Source: JACDQM01 sp044373315 (lineage in GTDB: Bacteria; Pseudomonadota; Gammaproteobacteria; Burkholderiales; Burkholderiaceae_C). Taken from it: DNA of 64,000 nucleotides. A model generated the notes under the pieces. That model ran no database searches. It saw only the letters and a list, made by a program, of their open reading frames with translations, and was not told the DNA's origin. Where the stretch lies: the NCBI RefSeq assembly GCF_044373315.1, contig NZ_JBILQK010000001.1, forward strand, positions 62,001 to 126,000, in the 5' to 3' direction. Positions 27,528 to 36,216 of this stretch are shown here, piece by piece; positions within the stretch are counted from its first letter, which is position 1, and each line of letters begins with the position of its first letter. The position numbers and the translations under genes were made by a program.

Positions 27528-29402
27528 CTATTCTGCCTCCAGCCCCAGGAAGCCTCCGCTCTGATGCGCCCACAGCCGCGCATAGATGCCGCCCGCGGCC
27601 AGCAGTTCGGCATGCGAGCCTTGCTCGACGATGCGGCCGGCATCCATCACCACCAGGCGGTCCAGCGCGGCGATGGTGGAGAGGCGGTGGGCGATGGCAA
27701 TGACAGTCTTGCCTTCCATCAGCGTGTAGAGGCTTTGCTGGATCGCCGCCTCCACCTCGCTGTCCAGCGCGCTGGTAGCTTCGTCCAGCAGCAGGATGGG
27801 CGCATCCTTCAGCATCACGCGCGCAATCGCGATGCGCTGGCGCTGGCCGCCGCTGAGCTTGACGCCGCGCTCGCCCACATGCGCCTCCAGGCCGGTGCGG
27901 CCCTTGGGATCTGAAAGCGTGGCAATGAACTCGGCCGCGTGGGCGCGCTCCACCGCAGTCTGCAACTCGGCCGGCGCGGCGCCGGGACGACCATAAAGCA
28001 CGTTATCCGCCACCGAGCGGTGCAGCAGCGAGGTGTCCTGCGTGACCATGCCGATGTGGCTGCGCAGCGAGTCCTGCGTCACCCGCGCAATGTCCTGCCC
28101 GTCGATCAGGATGCGGCCGCCATCGGCCGGCAGATCGTGCAAGCGCAGCAGCAGGTTCACCAGCGTGCTCTTGCCCGCACCGCTGCGGCCCACCAGGCCG
28201 ATCTTCTCGCCGGGGCGGATGGCCAACTCCAGCCCGTCGATCACCGCCCTGCCCTCGCCATAGCCGAAGCGCAGCTGCTCGAAGCGGACCTCGCCGCGCG
28301 GCACCTGCAGCGCGGTGGCGTCCGGCGCGTCCACCACAGTCTGCGGTTTGGCCAGCGTCTGAAGCCCGTCCTGCACGGTGCCGATGTGCTCGAACAGCGA
28401 GGCCATCTCCCACATCACCCAATGCGAGATGCCGTTCAGGCGCATCGCCATGGCGGTGGCTGCCGCCACGGCACCGGCGCCGATGGCGCCCTGGCCCCAC
28501 AGCACGAGGGCCAGCAGCGCGGTGCAGCCCACCAGCAGCGCCGACAGCAAGGTGTTGACCACCTCGAAGCCGGTCACCAGTCGCATCTGCGCATAGGCCG
28601 TCGTCATGAACTCGTCCATCGCGCCGCGCGCATGCGCGGCCTCGCGCTGGCTGTGCGCGAACAGCTTGACGGTGGCGATATTCGTGTAAGCGTCGGTGAT
28701 GCGGCCGGTCATCAGGCTGCGCGCATCGGCCTGCTTCTCGGCCACCTTGCCCAGGCGCGGCACGTAGAAACGCAGCGCCGCCACATACAGCAGGAGCCAC
28801 ACCGCAAAAGGCAGCATCAACCAGGGGTCGAAGCTGCCAACGATGGCCACCAGCGTGCCGAAGTAGACGATCACATAGACCAGGATGTCGACCACGATCA
28901 GCCAGGTGTCGCGCACTGCCAGCGCGGTCTGCATCACCTTGGTGGCGATGCGGCCGGCGAACTCGTCGCCGAAGAAGGACAGGCTTTGCGCCAGCATGCG
29001 GCGGTGGAACAGCCAGCGCAGCCGCATCGGGAAGTTGCCGAACACGGCCTGATACTTGGTCAGCGCTTGCGCAGCCGCCAGCCCCACGCTGGCCACCAGC
29101 ACGCCGCCCAGCAGCCACAACACGGGCTGCGGTTCCTGCCAGAGCTGCGCGGGCTGGATGCCAGCCAGCCAATCGACCAGCCGCGCCATCAAGCTGAACA
29201 GCAGCGCCTCGGCCGCGGCAATTCCGGCAGTCAGCAGTGTCACCAGCAGCAGCTGCGGCCGCAGGCCTTCGCTGCAGCGCCACAGGAAGGCGAAGAAACG
29301 CGCCGGCGGCGCGGCCAATGCAGCGTCCGGATAGGGATCAACCCAGCGCTCAAAACGCGCGGCCAGGCCGCGCCAGGAGTTTTTCGACGTGTCTTCTTGC
29401 AT
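27528..29402 (-). CDS. ABC exporter, fused permease and ATPase
   Basis: 624 residues from the ATG at 29402 (MQEDTSKNSWRGL). Six transmembrane helices in the first 350 residues precede a full ATPase: Walker A GLVGRSGAGKSTLVN, signature LSGGQRQRIAIARVML, Walker B PILLLDEATSALD, and H-loop IAIAHRLST. The architecture is that of lipid or drug half-exporters of the MsbA/MdlB type, which act as dimers. Substrate unknown. It lies 52 bases after ntrC and 4 bases before the diguanylate cyclase gene; a link with either is possible but unproven. Confidence 0.92.
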   Translation of the reverse strand: MQEDTSKNSWRGLAARFERWVDPYPDAALAAPPARFFAFLWRCSEGLRPQLLLVTLLTAGIAAAEALLFSLMARLVDWLAGIQPAQLWQEPQPVLWLLGGVLVASVGLAAAQALTKYQAVFGNFPMRLRWLFHRRMLAQSLSFFGDEFAGRIATKVMQTALAVRDTWLIVVDILVYVIVYFGTLVAIVGSFDPWLMLPFAVWLLLYVAALRFYVPRLGKVAEKQADARSLMTGRITDAYTNIATVKLFAHSQREAAHARGAMDEFMTTAYAQMRLVTGFEVVNTLLSALLVGCTALLALVLWGQGAIGAGAVAAATAMAMRLNGISHWVMWEMASLFEHIGTVQDGLQTLAKPQTVVDAPDATALQVPRGEVRFEQLRFGYGEGRAVIDGLELAIRPGEKIGLVGRSGAGKSTLVNLLLRLHDLPADGGRILIDGQDIARVTQDSLRSHIGMVTQDTSLLHRSVADNVLYGRPGAAPAELQTAVERAHAAEFIATLSDPKGRTGLEAHVGERGVKLSGGQRQRIAIARVMLKDAPILLLDEATSALDSEVEAAIQQSLYTLMEGKTVIAIAHRLSTIAALDRLVVMDAGRIVEQGSHAELLAAGGIYARLWAHQSGGFLGLEAE

Positions 29403-29454
29403 GCGGTCAGTGTCGCAGAGCACTGCCGCCAGCGTTATGGCAGGAACTGCGGGC

Positions 29455-30930
29455 TCAGGCGTCCAGCCCCAGCTCCTGGATCTTGCGGGTGATGGTGTTG
29501 CGGCCAATGCCCAGCTTCTGCGCCGCCTCGATGCGCCGGCCGCGGGTGACATCCAGCGCGGTGAGGATCAGGCTGGCTTCGAAGCGGCGGGTCAGCGCTT
29601 CCCAGACCTCGGGCTCGCCGGCCTGCAGCAGGCGGCGTGCCTCGCGCGCCATCTCGGCCACCCAGGCATCAGGACCGGCGCCGAAGCCCGGCCCTGGTGC
29701 TGCGGCCGACGCCAGCTCGCCCAGACCTGGCGGAAGGCTGGCAGCCGCAGACTGCGGCGCTGCCGTGGTGGTCAGCGGCTGCTGCAGCAATTCCTGCGGC
29801 AGATCCTTGGGCTCCACCACCTGGGTCGGCGCCATGACGCTAAGCCAATGGCAGACGTTCTCCAGCTGGCGCACATTGCCCGGAAACTCAAAGTTCGTCA
29901 GCCGAGCCAATGCCGCATCCGACAGGCGCTTGGCCTCGATGCCCAGCTCGGTGGCGCTGCGCTGCAAAAAGTAGCGAGCAAGCACCGGAATGTCTTCGCG
30001 GCGCTCGCGCAGCGCAGGCAGACGCAAGCGGATCACATTGAGGCGGTGGAACAAGTCCTCGCGGAACACGCCTTGGCGCACCCGCTCTTCCAGGTTCTGG
30101 TGGGTGGCGGCGATCACCCGCACGTTGGCGCGCAGTGGGCTGTGGCCGCCGACGCGGTAGAACTGGCCGTCCGAAAGGACGCGCAGCAGCCGCGTTTGCA
30201 GATCAAGCGGCATGTCGCCGATCTCATCCAGGAACAGGGTGCCGCCGTCGGCCTGCTCGAAGCGGCCACGGCGGGTGGCCTGTGCGCCGGTGAAGGCGCC
30301 TCGCTCGTGGCCGAACAGCTCGCTTTCAAGCAGGTCCTTTGGGATGGCCGCCGTGTTGATCGCGACAAACGGCCCTTCGGCGCGCGGGCTGTGCTTGTGC
30401 AGCGCACGTGCGACCAGTTCCTTGCCCGAGCCGGACTCGCCGGTGATCAGCACCGTGACATGGCTCTGGCTGAGGCGGCCGATGGCGCGGAACACGTCCT
30501 GCATGGCGGGCGCCTGGCCCAGCATCTCGGGCACTTGCGCGGCAGCCTCCTCGGCCACGGCCTCGCGCTGGCTTTCTTCCTGCGCGCGGCGGATCAGCTC
30601 GACGGCGCGCGACAGGTCGAAGGGCTTGGGCAGGTATTCAAAGGCGCCGCCCTGGAAGGCCGAGACGGCGCTGTCCAGGTCGGAGTAGGCCGTCATGATG
30701 ATGACCGGCAGGCCCGGCAGCTTTTCCTTGACCTTGGCCAGCAGATCGAGGCCCGAGCCGCCCGGCATGCGGATGTCGGACACCAGCACCTGGGGGCTGT
30801 CCTCCTCGAGCGCGGCAAGCAGGTCGCGCGCATTGCTGAAGCTGCGCACCGGCAGGCCTTCACGCGCCAGCGCCTTCTCAAGCACAAAGCGGATCGAGTG
30901 GTCGTCGTCAACAATCCAGATGGATTTCAT
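29455..30930 (-). CDS. ntrC: Nitrogen regulation response regulator NtrC (GlnG)
   Basis: 491 residues. The receiver domain carries the phospho-acceptor Asp52 in LVSDIRMPG. The AAA+ sigma-54 activation domain has Walker A GESGSGKE (164-171) and GAFTGA (211-216), which contacts sigma-54. A Fis-type helix-turn-helix ends the protein (LDVTRGRRIEAAQKLGIGRNTITRKIQELGLDA). It activates nitrogen-scavenging genes, and probably the glnA promoter found upstream in this same window. It follows ntrB after 46 bases. Confidence 0.97.
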   Translation of the reverse strand: MKSIWIVDDDHSIRFVLEKALAREGLPVRSFSNARDLLAALEEDSPQVLVSDIRMPGGSGLDLLAKVKEKLPGLPVIIMTAYSDLDSAVSAFQGGAFEYLPKPFDLSRAVELIRRAQEESQREAVAEEAAAQVPEMLGQAPAMQDVFRAIGRLSQSHVTVLITGESGSGKELVARALHKHSPRAEGPFVAINTAAIPKDLLESELFGHERGAFTGAQATRRGRFEQADGGTLFLDEIGDMPLDLQTRLLRVLSDGQFYRVGGHSPLRANVRVIAATHQNLEERVRQGVFREDLFHRLNVIRLRLPALRERREDIPVLARYFLQRSATELGIEAKRLSDAALARLTNFEFPGNVRQLENVCHWLSVMAPTQVVEPKDLPQELLQQPLTTTAAPQSAAASLPPGLGELASAAAPGPGFGAGPDAWVAEMAREARRLLQAGEPEVWEALTRRFEASLILTALDVTRGRRIEAAQKLGIGRNTITRKIQELGLDA

Positions 30931-30976
30931 GGGCTTGGTTTCCCTGCGGGTCTTCGGTCATGCCAGCGCCTGGATC

Positions 30977-32074
30977 TCAGGGCAAGGGCAAGGTGATGCG
31001 AAAGTCTGTCCGGCCCGGTTCGCTGTCGCAATCGATCATGCCTTGGTGTTGTTGCGCAATCGTTTGAGCCAGCGTCAGGCCAAGTCCCGATCCGCCGTCT
31101 CGCCCTGAAACCAGGGGGTAGAAGATGCGGTCTCGGATCTCGGCCGGCACACCGGGGCCGTTGTCCTGCACATGCAATTCCAGTGCCAAGCGCCAGCGCT
31201 GCTTGCCGATCGTGACCTGCCGGGCCACTCGCGTCTGCAGGGTGATCACGGCCGTGCCTTCGGCGATCTGTGCATGCAGGGCCTGGGCCGCGTTCTGCGC
31301 GATATTGAGCACGGCCTGGATCAGCTGCTCGCGGTCGCCCCGGAAGTCAGGCAGCGAGGTGTCGTAGTCGCGCTCGATCTTGAGGCCGCGCGGGTACTCC
31401 GCCAGCACCACCGAGCGCACCCGCTCGCAGACCTCGTGGATGTTGACGTCACCCACCACCTGGGCACGCCGGTGCGGTGCCAGCAAGCGGTCCACCAGCA
31501 CCTGCAGGCGGTCGGCCTCGTGCACGATGACCTGGGTGTACTCGTTGAGTTCAAGACCGAGCTCGGTGCCCTGAAGCTCCAGCGCCAGCAGCTGCGCCGC
31601 GCCGCGGATGCCGCCCAGCGGGTTCTTGATCTCGTGGGCCAGATTGCGGATCAATTCCTTGGTGGCCTGCACCTGGTCCAGCGTGCGCTCTTCGCGATCC
31701 TGGCGCGCCTGCTGCGCGTTCTCGATCAGCTCGACCAGCACCAGCTCCGGGCTGTCGGTCTGGCTGACGATGACCTGCACTGGCAGCAGATCCTCATGCG
31801 GCCGCGGGCCGCGCCGCAAAAGGCCGTCGAAGCGGCTGCTGGCCACGGTATTGCGCGCGACGGCAGACACTGCGTCCGACAGGTGTGCCGGGTCGGAGAA
31901 CCAGTCACTCAGGATGGCACCCTGCACCGTGCGGCGCGACAGTCGCATCACATCCTCGAAGGCCGTGTTGGCAAACACGCAGTCGCCATCGGGACGAACC
32001 ACTGCCACCATGGTGGCCAGCAGATCGAAGGCGTCAAAGCTTCCGCCCGGCGGGCGTGGGTCGTTGTCGTTCAT
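30977..32074 (-). CDS. ntrB: Nitrogen regulation sensor kinase NtrB (GlnL)
   Basis: 365 residues from the ATG at 32074; a GTG at 32095 could add 7. A PAS domain (FDLLATMVAVVRPDGDCVFANTAFEDVMRLS) is followed by the dimerisation/phosphorylation helix (LIRNLAHEIKNPLGGIRGAAQLL, with the phospho-His) and the ATP-binding domain (VLNIAQNAAQAL, DNGPGVPAEIRDRIFYPLVSGRDGGSGLGLTLAQTI). No membrane segments, as expected, since PII protein controls it from the cytoplasm. It phosphorylates NtrC when nitrogen is short. Upstream is a small periplasmic protein gene, then glnA. Confidence 0.96.
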   Translation of the reverse strand: MNDNDPRPPGGSFDAFDLLATMVAVVRPDGDCVFANTAFEDVMRLSRRTVQGAILSDWFSDPAHLSDAVSAVARNTVASSRFDGLLRRGPRPHEDLLPVQVIVSQTDSPELVLVELIENAQQARQDREERTLDQVQATKELIRNLAHEIKNPLGGIRGAAQLLALELQGTELGLELNEYTQVIVHEADRLQVLVDRLLAPHRRAQVVGDVNIHEVCERVRSVVLAEYPRGLKIERDYDTSLPDFRGDREQLIQAVLNIAQNAAQALHAQIAEGTAVITLQTRVARQVTIGKQRWRLALELHVQDNGPGVPAEIRDRIFYPLVSGRDGGSGLGLTLAQTIAQQHQGMIDCDSEPGRTDFRITLPLP

Positions 32075-32113
32075 GGTGTCGGGGGCTGATGGCACACCCG
32101 ACGAGCGGGTGTG

Positions 32114-32656
32114 TCAGGGCAGCTTGCTGATTTCGCGCTTGAGCGCCTGGATGTCATTTTCCTGGCGGCTGATGGCCGCCTTGATCTCGGCCACGCGGTC
32201 GAGATAGCGCTGGTAGTTGCGCTCATCGCCGCGCCGTTCGGGGGCACCGGCCGAGAAGTCGCGCTGCAGAGCAGCCAAGCGCTCTTCTGCCTCACGCAAT
32301 TCGGTCTCCAGCACGCGGCGGCGCTCGCCGTCTCGGCTGCGCTGCTGGGCCGGGTCAACACGGGCCTCACTGCGCCCCTCCGTCGTGCGCGGCGCCGAAG
32401 CCGGCGGCTGAGTGGCGCCGCCCGCGCCTGCAGCAGACGTTGGAGCTGCCGGCCGCGGACGCATCGGCTGCAGCACGGTGATGGGCGTGCCTTCGATCGA
32501 ACGGCAACCCTTGTCCTGGGCCTCCTTCGGACTCAACGCATCGGTGTACAGCACCGGCGGCCCAGGGCAGCGATACACCACTGACTGTGCCGACGCGGTG
32601 CTGCCCGCGGCAATCAGCGCCAAGCCAAGAATCAGGACGGCAGGTCGGATGTGCAT
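32114..32656 (-). CDS. Periplasmic DUF4124-like protein with C-terminal coiled coil
   Basis: 180 residues from the ATG at 32656. A signal peptide (MHIRPAVLILGLALIAAGSTASA) is followed by a short DUF4124-like segment (VVYRCPGPPVLYTDALSPKEAQDKGCRSIEG), in which Tyr-x-Cys and the second Cys are seen. A Pro/Ala linker and a charged helix (about 105-178, RRRVLETELREAEERLAALQRDF... LDRVAEIKAAISRQENDIQALKREISKL) likely form a coiled coil. Function unknown. It lies between glnA and ntrB; such proteins are commonly seen at this spot in Burkholderiales, but a nitrogen role is not shown by sequence. Confidence 0.8.
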   Translation of the reverse strand: MHIRPAVLILGLALIAAGSTASAQSVVYRCPGPPVLYTDALSPKEAQDKGCRSIEGTPITVLQPMRPRPAAPTSAAGAGGATQPPASAPRTTEGRSEARVDPAQQRSRDGERRRVLETELREAEERLAALQRDFSAGAPERRGDERNYQRYLDRVAEIKAAISRQENDIQALKREISKLP

Positions 32657-32684
32657 GGCGCGATTGTGGCCCATACCGGCGACG

Positions 32685-32716
32685 CCAAAAAAGAAGGGAC
32701 GGCGGCTGCCGTCCCT
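32685..32716 (-). terminator. Terminator after glnA
   Basis: On the minus strand AGGGACGGC pairs with GCCGTCCCT (plus 32708-32716 and 32695-32703), a 9-base-pair stem with a 4-base loop, followed by the T-rich tract TTCTTTTTT. It separates glnA from the downstream ntrB gene cluster, so ntrBC expression relies on read-through or its own promoter. Confidence 0.85.
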
Positions 32717-32770
32717 CGCTGCGGGAGGGCCGCGATGCGCGCTCTGCTGCACGCATGCTGCCCGCCGACA

Positions 32771-34186
32771 TCACAGTGCGTAGTACATGTCGAACTCGAC
32801 CGGATGCGTTGCCATGCGGAAACGCGTCACTTCCTGCATCTTCAGGTCGATGTAGGCGTCGATGTAGGCATCGGTGAACACGCCACCCTTGGTCAGGAAG
32901 GCACGGTCCTTGTCCAGATATTCCAGCGCCTGGTCCAGGCTGTGGCAGACGGTCGGCACCAGCTTGTCCTCTTCCGGGGGCAGGTGGTACAGATCCTTGG
33001 TGGCAGCCTCGCCCGGATGGATCTTGTTTTCCACGCCGTCCAGACCAGCCATCAGCAGTGCGGCGAAGCACAGATAGGGGTTGGCCGAAGGATCGGGGAA
33101 GCGTGCCTCGACGCGACGGCCCTTGGGGTTCGCCACATAGGGGATGCGGATCGAGGCCGAGCGGTTCTTGGCCGAGTAGGCCAGCTTCACCGGGGCTTCG
33201 AAACCAGGCACCAGACGCTTGTACGAGTTCGTACCCGGGTTGGTGATGGCGTTCAGCGCGCGAGCGTGCTTGATGATGCCGCCGATGTAGTACAGCGCGA
33301 ACTCGCTCAGGCCGGCATAGCCGTCGCCAGCGAACAGGTTCTTGCCGTCCTTCCACACGGACTGGTGCACGTGCATGCCGGAACCGTTGTCGCCAACGAT
33401 GGGCTTGGGCATGAAGGTCGCGGTCTTGCCATAGGCGTGAGCAACGTTCTGCACCACGTACTTCTGCAGCTGGGTCCAGTCAGCGCGCTGCACCAGCGAG
33501 CTGAAGCGGGTGCCGATTTCCATCTGGCCGGCATTCGCCACTTCGTGGTGATGCACTTCAACCGGAATGCCCAGCTGTTCCAGGATCAGGCACATCTCCG
33601 AGCGCATGTCTTGGCCGCTGTCGACCGGGGGCACGGGGAAGTAGCCGCCCTTGACGGTGGGACGGTAGCCGCTGTTGCCGTGCTCGTATTCCTTGCCGGT
33701 GTTCCAGGCGGCTTCTTCGGCTTCGATCTTGAAGAACGAGCCCGACATGTCATTGGCCCAGCGCACCGAGTCAAAGATGAAGAACTCGGGCTCAGGACCG
33801 AAGTAGGCAGTGTCGCCCAGGCCCGAAGCCTTCAGGTAGGCCTCGGCGCGCTTGGCCAGCGAACGCGGGTCGCGCTCATAGGCCTTGCCGTCGGCCGGAT
33901 CGATGACGTCGCAGGTCAGGATCAGGGTCGGCTCTTCGAAGAAGGGGTCGATATTGGCCGTGCTGGGGTCCGGCATCAGCAGCATGTCAGAGGCTTCGAT
34001 ACCCTTCCAGCCGGCGATCGACGAGCCGTCAAAAGCGTGGCCGGAGACAAACTTGTCTTCGTCGAAATGCGAGACAGGCACGGAAACGTGCTGCTCCTTG
34101 CCACGGGTGTCGGTGAAGCGGAAGTCAACGAACTTGACTTCGTTTTCCTTCACCATGTTCATCACGTCGGCGACGGTCTTGGCCAT
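32771..34186 (-). CDS. glnA: Glutamine synthetase, type I
   Basis: 471 residues, the GSI-beta size. It makes glutamine from glutamate, ammonia and ATP. Seen here: MAKTVADVMNMVKENEVKFVDFRFTDTRGKEQHVSVP at the N-terminus, the DGSS motif (FDGSSIAGWKGI), GNGSGMHVHQSVWKDGKNLF, NPGTNSYKRLVPGFEAP, and the ATP-region segment RIPYVANPKGRRVEARFPDPSANPYL. The adenylylation site Tyr is in the conserved DLYHLPPEE near residue 400, so covalent control by GlnE is expected. An NtrC-dependent sigma-54 promoter lies upstream. A terminator follows it. Confidence 0.98.
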   Translation of the reverse strand: MAKTVADVMNMVKENEVKFVDFRFTDTRGKEQHVSVPVSHFDEDKFVSGHAFDGSSIAGWKGIEASDMLLMPDPSTANIDPFFEEPTLILTCDVIDPADGKAYERDPRSLAKRAEAYLKASGLGDTAYFGPEPEFFIFDSVRWANDMSGSFFKIEAEEAAWNTGKEYEHGNSGYRPTVKGGYFPVPPVDSGQDMRSEMCLILEQLGIPVEVHHHEVANAGQMEIGTRFSSLVQRADWTQLQKYVVQNVAHAYGKTATFMPKPIVGDNGSGMHVHQSVWKDGKNLFAGDGYAGLSEFALYYIGGIIKHARALNAITNPGTNSYKRLVPGFEAPVKLAYSAKNRSASIRIPYVANPKGRRVEARFPDPSANPYLCFAALLMAGLDGVENKIHPGEAATKDLYHLPPEEDKLVPTVCHSLDQALEYLDKDRAFLTKGGVFTDAYIDAYIDLKMQEVTRFRMATHPVEFDMYYAL

Positions 34187-34292
34187 CAGTCACTCCTAGC
34201 GGATAGCTGTGTACGCATGTTGCGTACGGTTTGCGGAAGAAAAAGGTTCGACGAATTCTTGGGCGAGCGGGGTACGCACGCGCCAGAGTTAA

Positions 34293-34308
34293 AGCAGTTA
34301 CCGTGCCA
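34293..34308 (-). promoter_or_regulatory. Sigma-54 promoter of glnA
   Basis: On the minus strand TGGCACGGTAACTGCT matches the -24/-12 consensus TGGCACG-N4-TTGCW at every conserved position but one (C instead of T at the start of the -12 box). It lies 107-122 bases upstream of the glnA ATG, with a predicted leader of about 95 bases. Confidence 0.85.
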
Positions 34309-34413
34309 GCCATCATTGACTGGCGCCAGCTCGGTGCATTACGAGCCAAGCGCTTGATTATGCGGCGCGAGCCTGGCCTTACCCATGACATTCACCACGC
34401 CTTGCCCACGCGA

Positions 34414-34453
34414 CGCTCCAACTTGGTGCAGCTCAACGCACCAATTCGGCGCC
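34414..34453 (-). promoter_or_regulatory. Two NtrC enhancer-type sites upstream of glnA
   Basis: Minus-strand site 1 (34414-34430) reads TGCACCAAGTTGGAGCG; site 2 (34437-34453) reads GGCGCCGAATTGGTGCG. Both fit the NtrC dyad (GCACCA-N3-7-TGGTGC), with site centres about 23 bases apart (two helical turns). They lie about 120-145 bases upstream of the sigma-54 promoter. Site 2 and part of the spacer are inside the 3' end of the upstream CinA-like gene. Weaker half-sites are nearby (GGTGCC at about 34459). Confidence 0.7.
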
Positions 34454-35239
34454 AACCGAGGCACCAAATTGGGACAGCCCTGATTTGAGCTCCGCATAGG
34501 CGGCGTCCAGCCTGTCAGTCGGCAGGTCCGGTCCGGCCTTGACGCCCAGTTCGATATGGCGCCCCCACTGCGGGTGGTCTACGCTGGGCAGGCTGAAAAC
34601 CTTGACCCCGGGATGCTCGGCCTCGATCCGCTCCATCAAGGGCGTCAACGTGGCCTCCATGGCGCCGGCGACGATCATTGACAACTCGCGCCCCGGGCAG
34701 GCCCGGTGCAGGTCGCGGTGGCGCTCATCCAGCACCCATTCCATCATCGGGTGCGCCATCACAGGGAAGCCGGGCACGAAGTAGACCGTGCCGACGTGGA
34801 AGCCGGGGATCTTGTTATAGGGATTGGGGATCAGCGCCGCGCCCGCGGGGAAGACGCCCATCTCGAAGCGCCGCAGCGTATCCGGGTGATCGGCATCCGC
34901 AACTTCGCCGCGCTCCGCAGCCATCTGCTGCACACGCTGCCAGATCAACTCGCGCGCCTCTGCATGCAGCGCGAGCTCCCGCCCCAGCGCCGCAGCCGCA
35001 GCCTGCCGGGTGTGGTCGTCCGGCGTGGCGCCGATGCCGCCGCAGCTGATCACCAGATCGCCGCTGGCAAAGGCGCGCCGCAGGGCGGAAGTGAGGCGCT
35101 CGCGATCGTCGCCGACGTACTCCGCCCAGGACAGACTCATGCCGCGGGCCGACAGGATCTCGATGAAGCGGCTCAGGTGCTTGTCCTGGCGCTTGCCGGA
35201 AAGGATTTCGTCGCCGACGACGATCAGGCCGATATTCAT
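34433..35239 (-). CDS. Competence/damage-inducible protein CinA-like, molybdopterin-binding (MoCF) domain protein
   Basis: 268 residues. It begins MNIGLIVVGDEILSGKRQDKH, the MoCF/MoaB nucleotide-binding signature, and continues with YVGDDRERL and the conserved CGGIGATPDDHTRQA. An NPYNKIPGFHVGTVYFVPGFPVMAHPM segment follows. Related stand-alone proteins bind molybdopterin or act as CinA N-terminal domains; there is no C-terminal nicotinamidase (CinA PncC) domain. Cofactor-binding or nucleotide-pyrophosphatase activity is likely but unproved. The end of the gene overlaps NtrC sites of glnA. Its start overlaps the EI24 gene stop by four bases. Confidence 0.88.
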   Translation of the reverse strand: MNIGLIVVGDEILSGKRQDKHLSRFIEILSARGMSLSWAEYVGDDRERLTSALRRAFASGDLVISCGGIGATPDDHTRQAAAAALGRELALHAEARELIWQRVQQMAAERGEVADADHPDTLRRFEMGVFPAGAALIPNPYNKIPGFHVGTVYFVPGFPVMAHPMMEWVLDERHRDLHRACPGRELSMIVAGAMEATLTPLMERIEAEHPGVKVFSLPSVDHPQWGRHIELGVKAGPDLPTDRLDAAYAELKSGLSQFGASVGAELVR

Positions 35240-36120
35240 GGCAACAAGGGAGGCTGGAGATTGGGGACTGGCAGCACCGCATCCGGCGCAGAAGGCTGGG
35301 CGGGCAGCGGCTGCTGCCGGGCCCGCAGATCAGCCAGCGCCGCCAGACAGTAATGGGTGAACCAGAGACTGGAGAAGGCAAACACCAGCGTGTAGAGCCA
35401 GATCGTGAGCAGCACCAGGAACGGGGCCAGTACCACGGCCATCATGCTGAAGGCCCAGATCAGCGAAGGCGCCGCACCCAGGTAGCCGGTGATGACACCC
35501 ATGGTCAGCAGCGGCAGCCGATGCTTGCGCATCACGCTGTCACGTTCCTCGGCACTGGCGTGCTCCGCCAGCGCATCGAAGGCGAAGACCTTGTAGCTGA
35601 GCCAGCCCCAGATCAACGGCGGCAGCACCAGCACCAGCGGCGGCACCAGCCACAGCGGCATGCTCAGCACCACCAGCGCTAGCGCGATGAAGGACAGCAG
35701 CAGCGACCAGGCGAAACTCTGCCACCAGCCCGCGCCGCGCTTGCGCTCCAGCTGCAGGAAGCGGCGCTCGCCCACCAGCGCCACGATGGACGGCGTCATC
35801 ATCGTGGCCACCAGCAGCAGGCTCAGCATCAGCACCACCGGCACCGCCAGCGCGATCACCACCAGCGGCGCCATCACCGAGCGAAAGCCCTCGGCGCCCA
35901 TGCTGTCGAGCCAGCGCAGCAGGCTGCCGACCAGCAGCCAGGACTCGAGCGTGGCACGCACCGAGGCCACCGCCGACTCCCAGAAGAAATACGCCAGGCC
36001 CACGCTCAGGCTGGCGGCAATCAGCAGCGGCAGCAGCGACAGCGCGATGACGCGCGGATGCAGGCAGTAGGCAGCGGCGCGCCAGAAGGCATCGCCCAGC
36101 CGTCCCATCGTGTCGACCAT
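35236..36120 (-). CDS. EI24/CysZ-like integral membrane protein
   Basis: 294 residues, from an ATG with AAGGAAA upstream. About five hydrophobic segments are visible, including LHPRVIALSLLPLLIAASLSVGLAYFF, VIALAVPVVLMLSLLLVATMM and SLLLSFIALALVVLSMPLWLVPP. The pattern and the loop LVLPPLIWGWLSYKVFAFDALAEHASAEERDSVM resemble the EI24/CysZ family of sulfate-uptake-related membrane proteins. It overlaps the next gene by four bases. The sulfate link is from the family, not from this sequence. Confidence 0.85.
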   Translation of the reverse strand: MVDTMGRLGDAFWRAAAYCLHPRVIALSLLPLLIAASLSVGLAYFFWESAVASVRATLESWLLVGSLLRWLDSMGAEGFRSVMAPLVVIALAVPVVLMLSLLLVATMMTPSIVALVGERRFLQLERKRGAGWWQSFAWSLLLSFIALALVVLSMPLWLVPPLVLVLPPLIWGWLSYKVFAFDALAEHASAEERDSVMRKHRLPLLTMGVITGYLGAAPSLIWAFSMMAVVLAPFLVLLTIWLYTLVFAFSSLWFTHYCLAALADLRARQQPLPAQPSAPDAVLPVPNLQPPLLP

Positions 36121-36216
36121 GGTTTCCTTTGTCGCCTCAGCTCAGACGCTGACGCTGCAAGCATAGCGGCAGCATGGGCCGCAGCCGCTTCACACGACGG
36201 GCTGCGGCCGTGGCCG

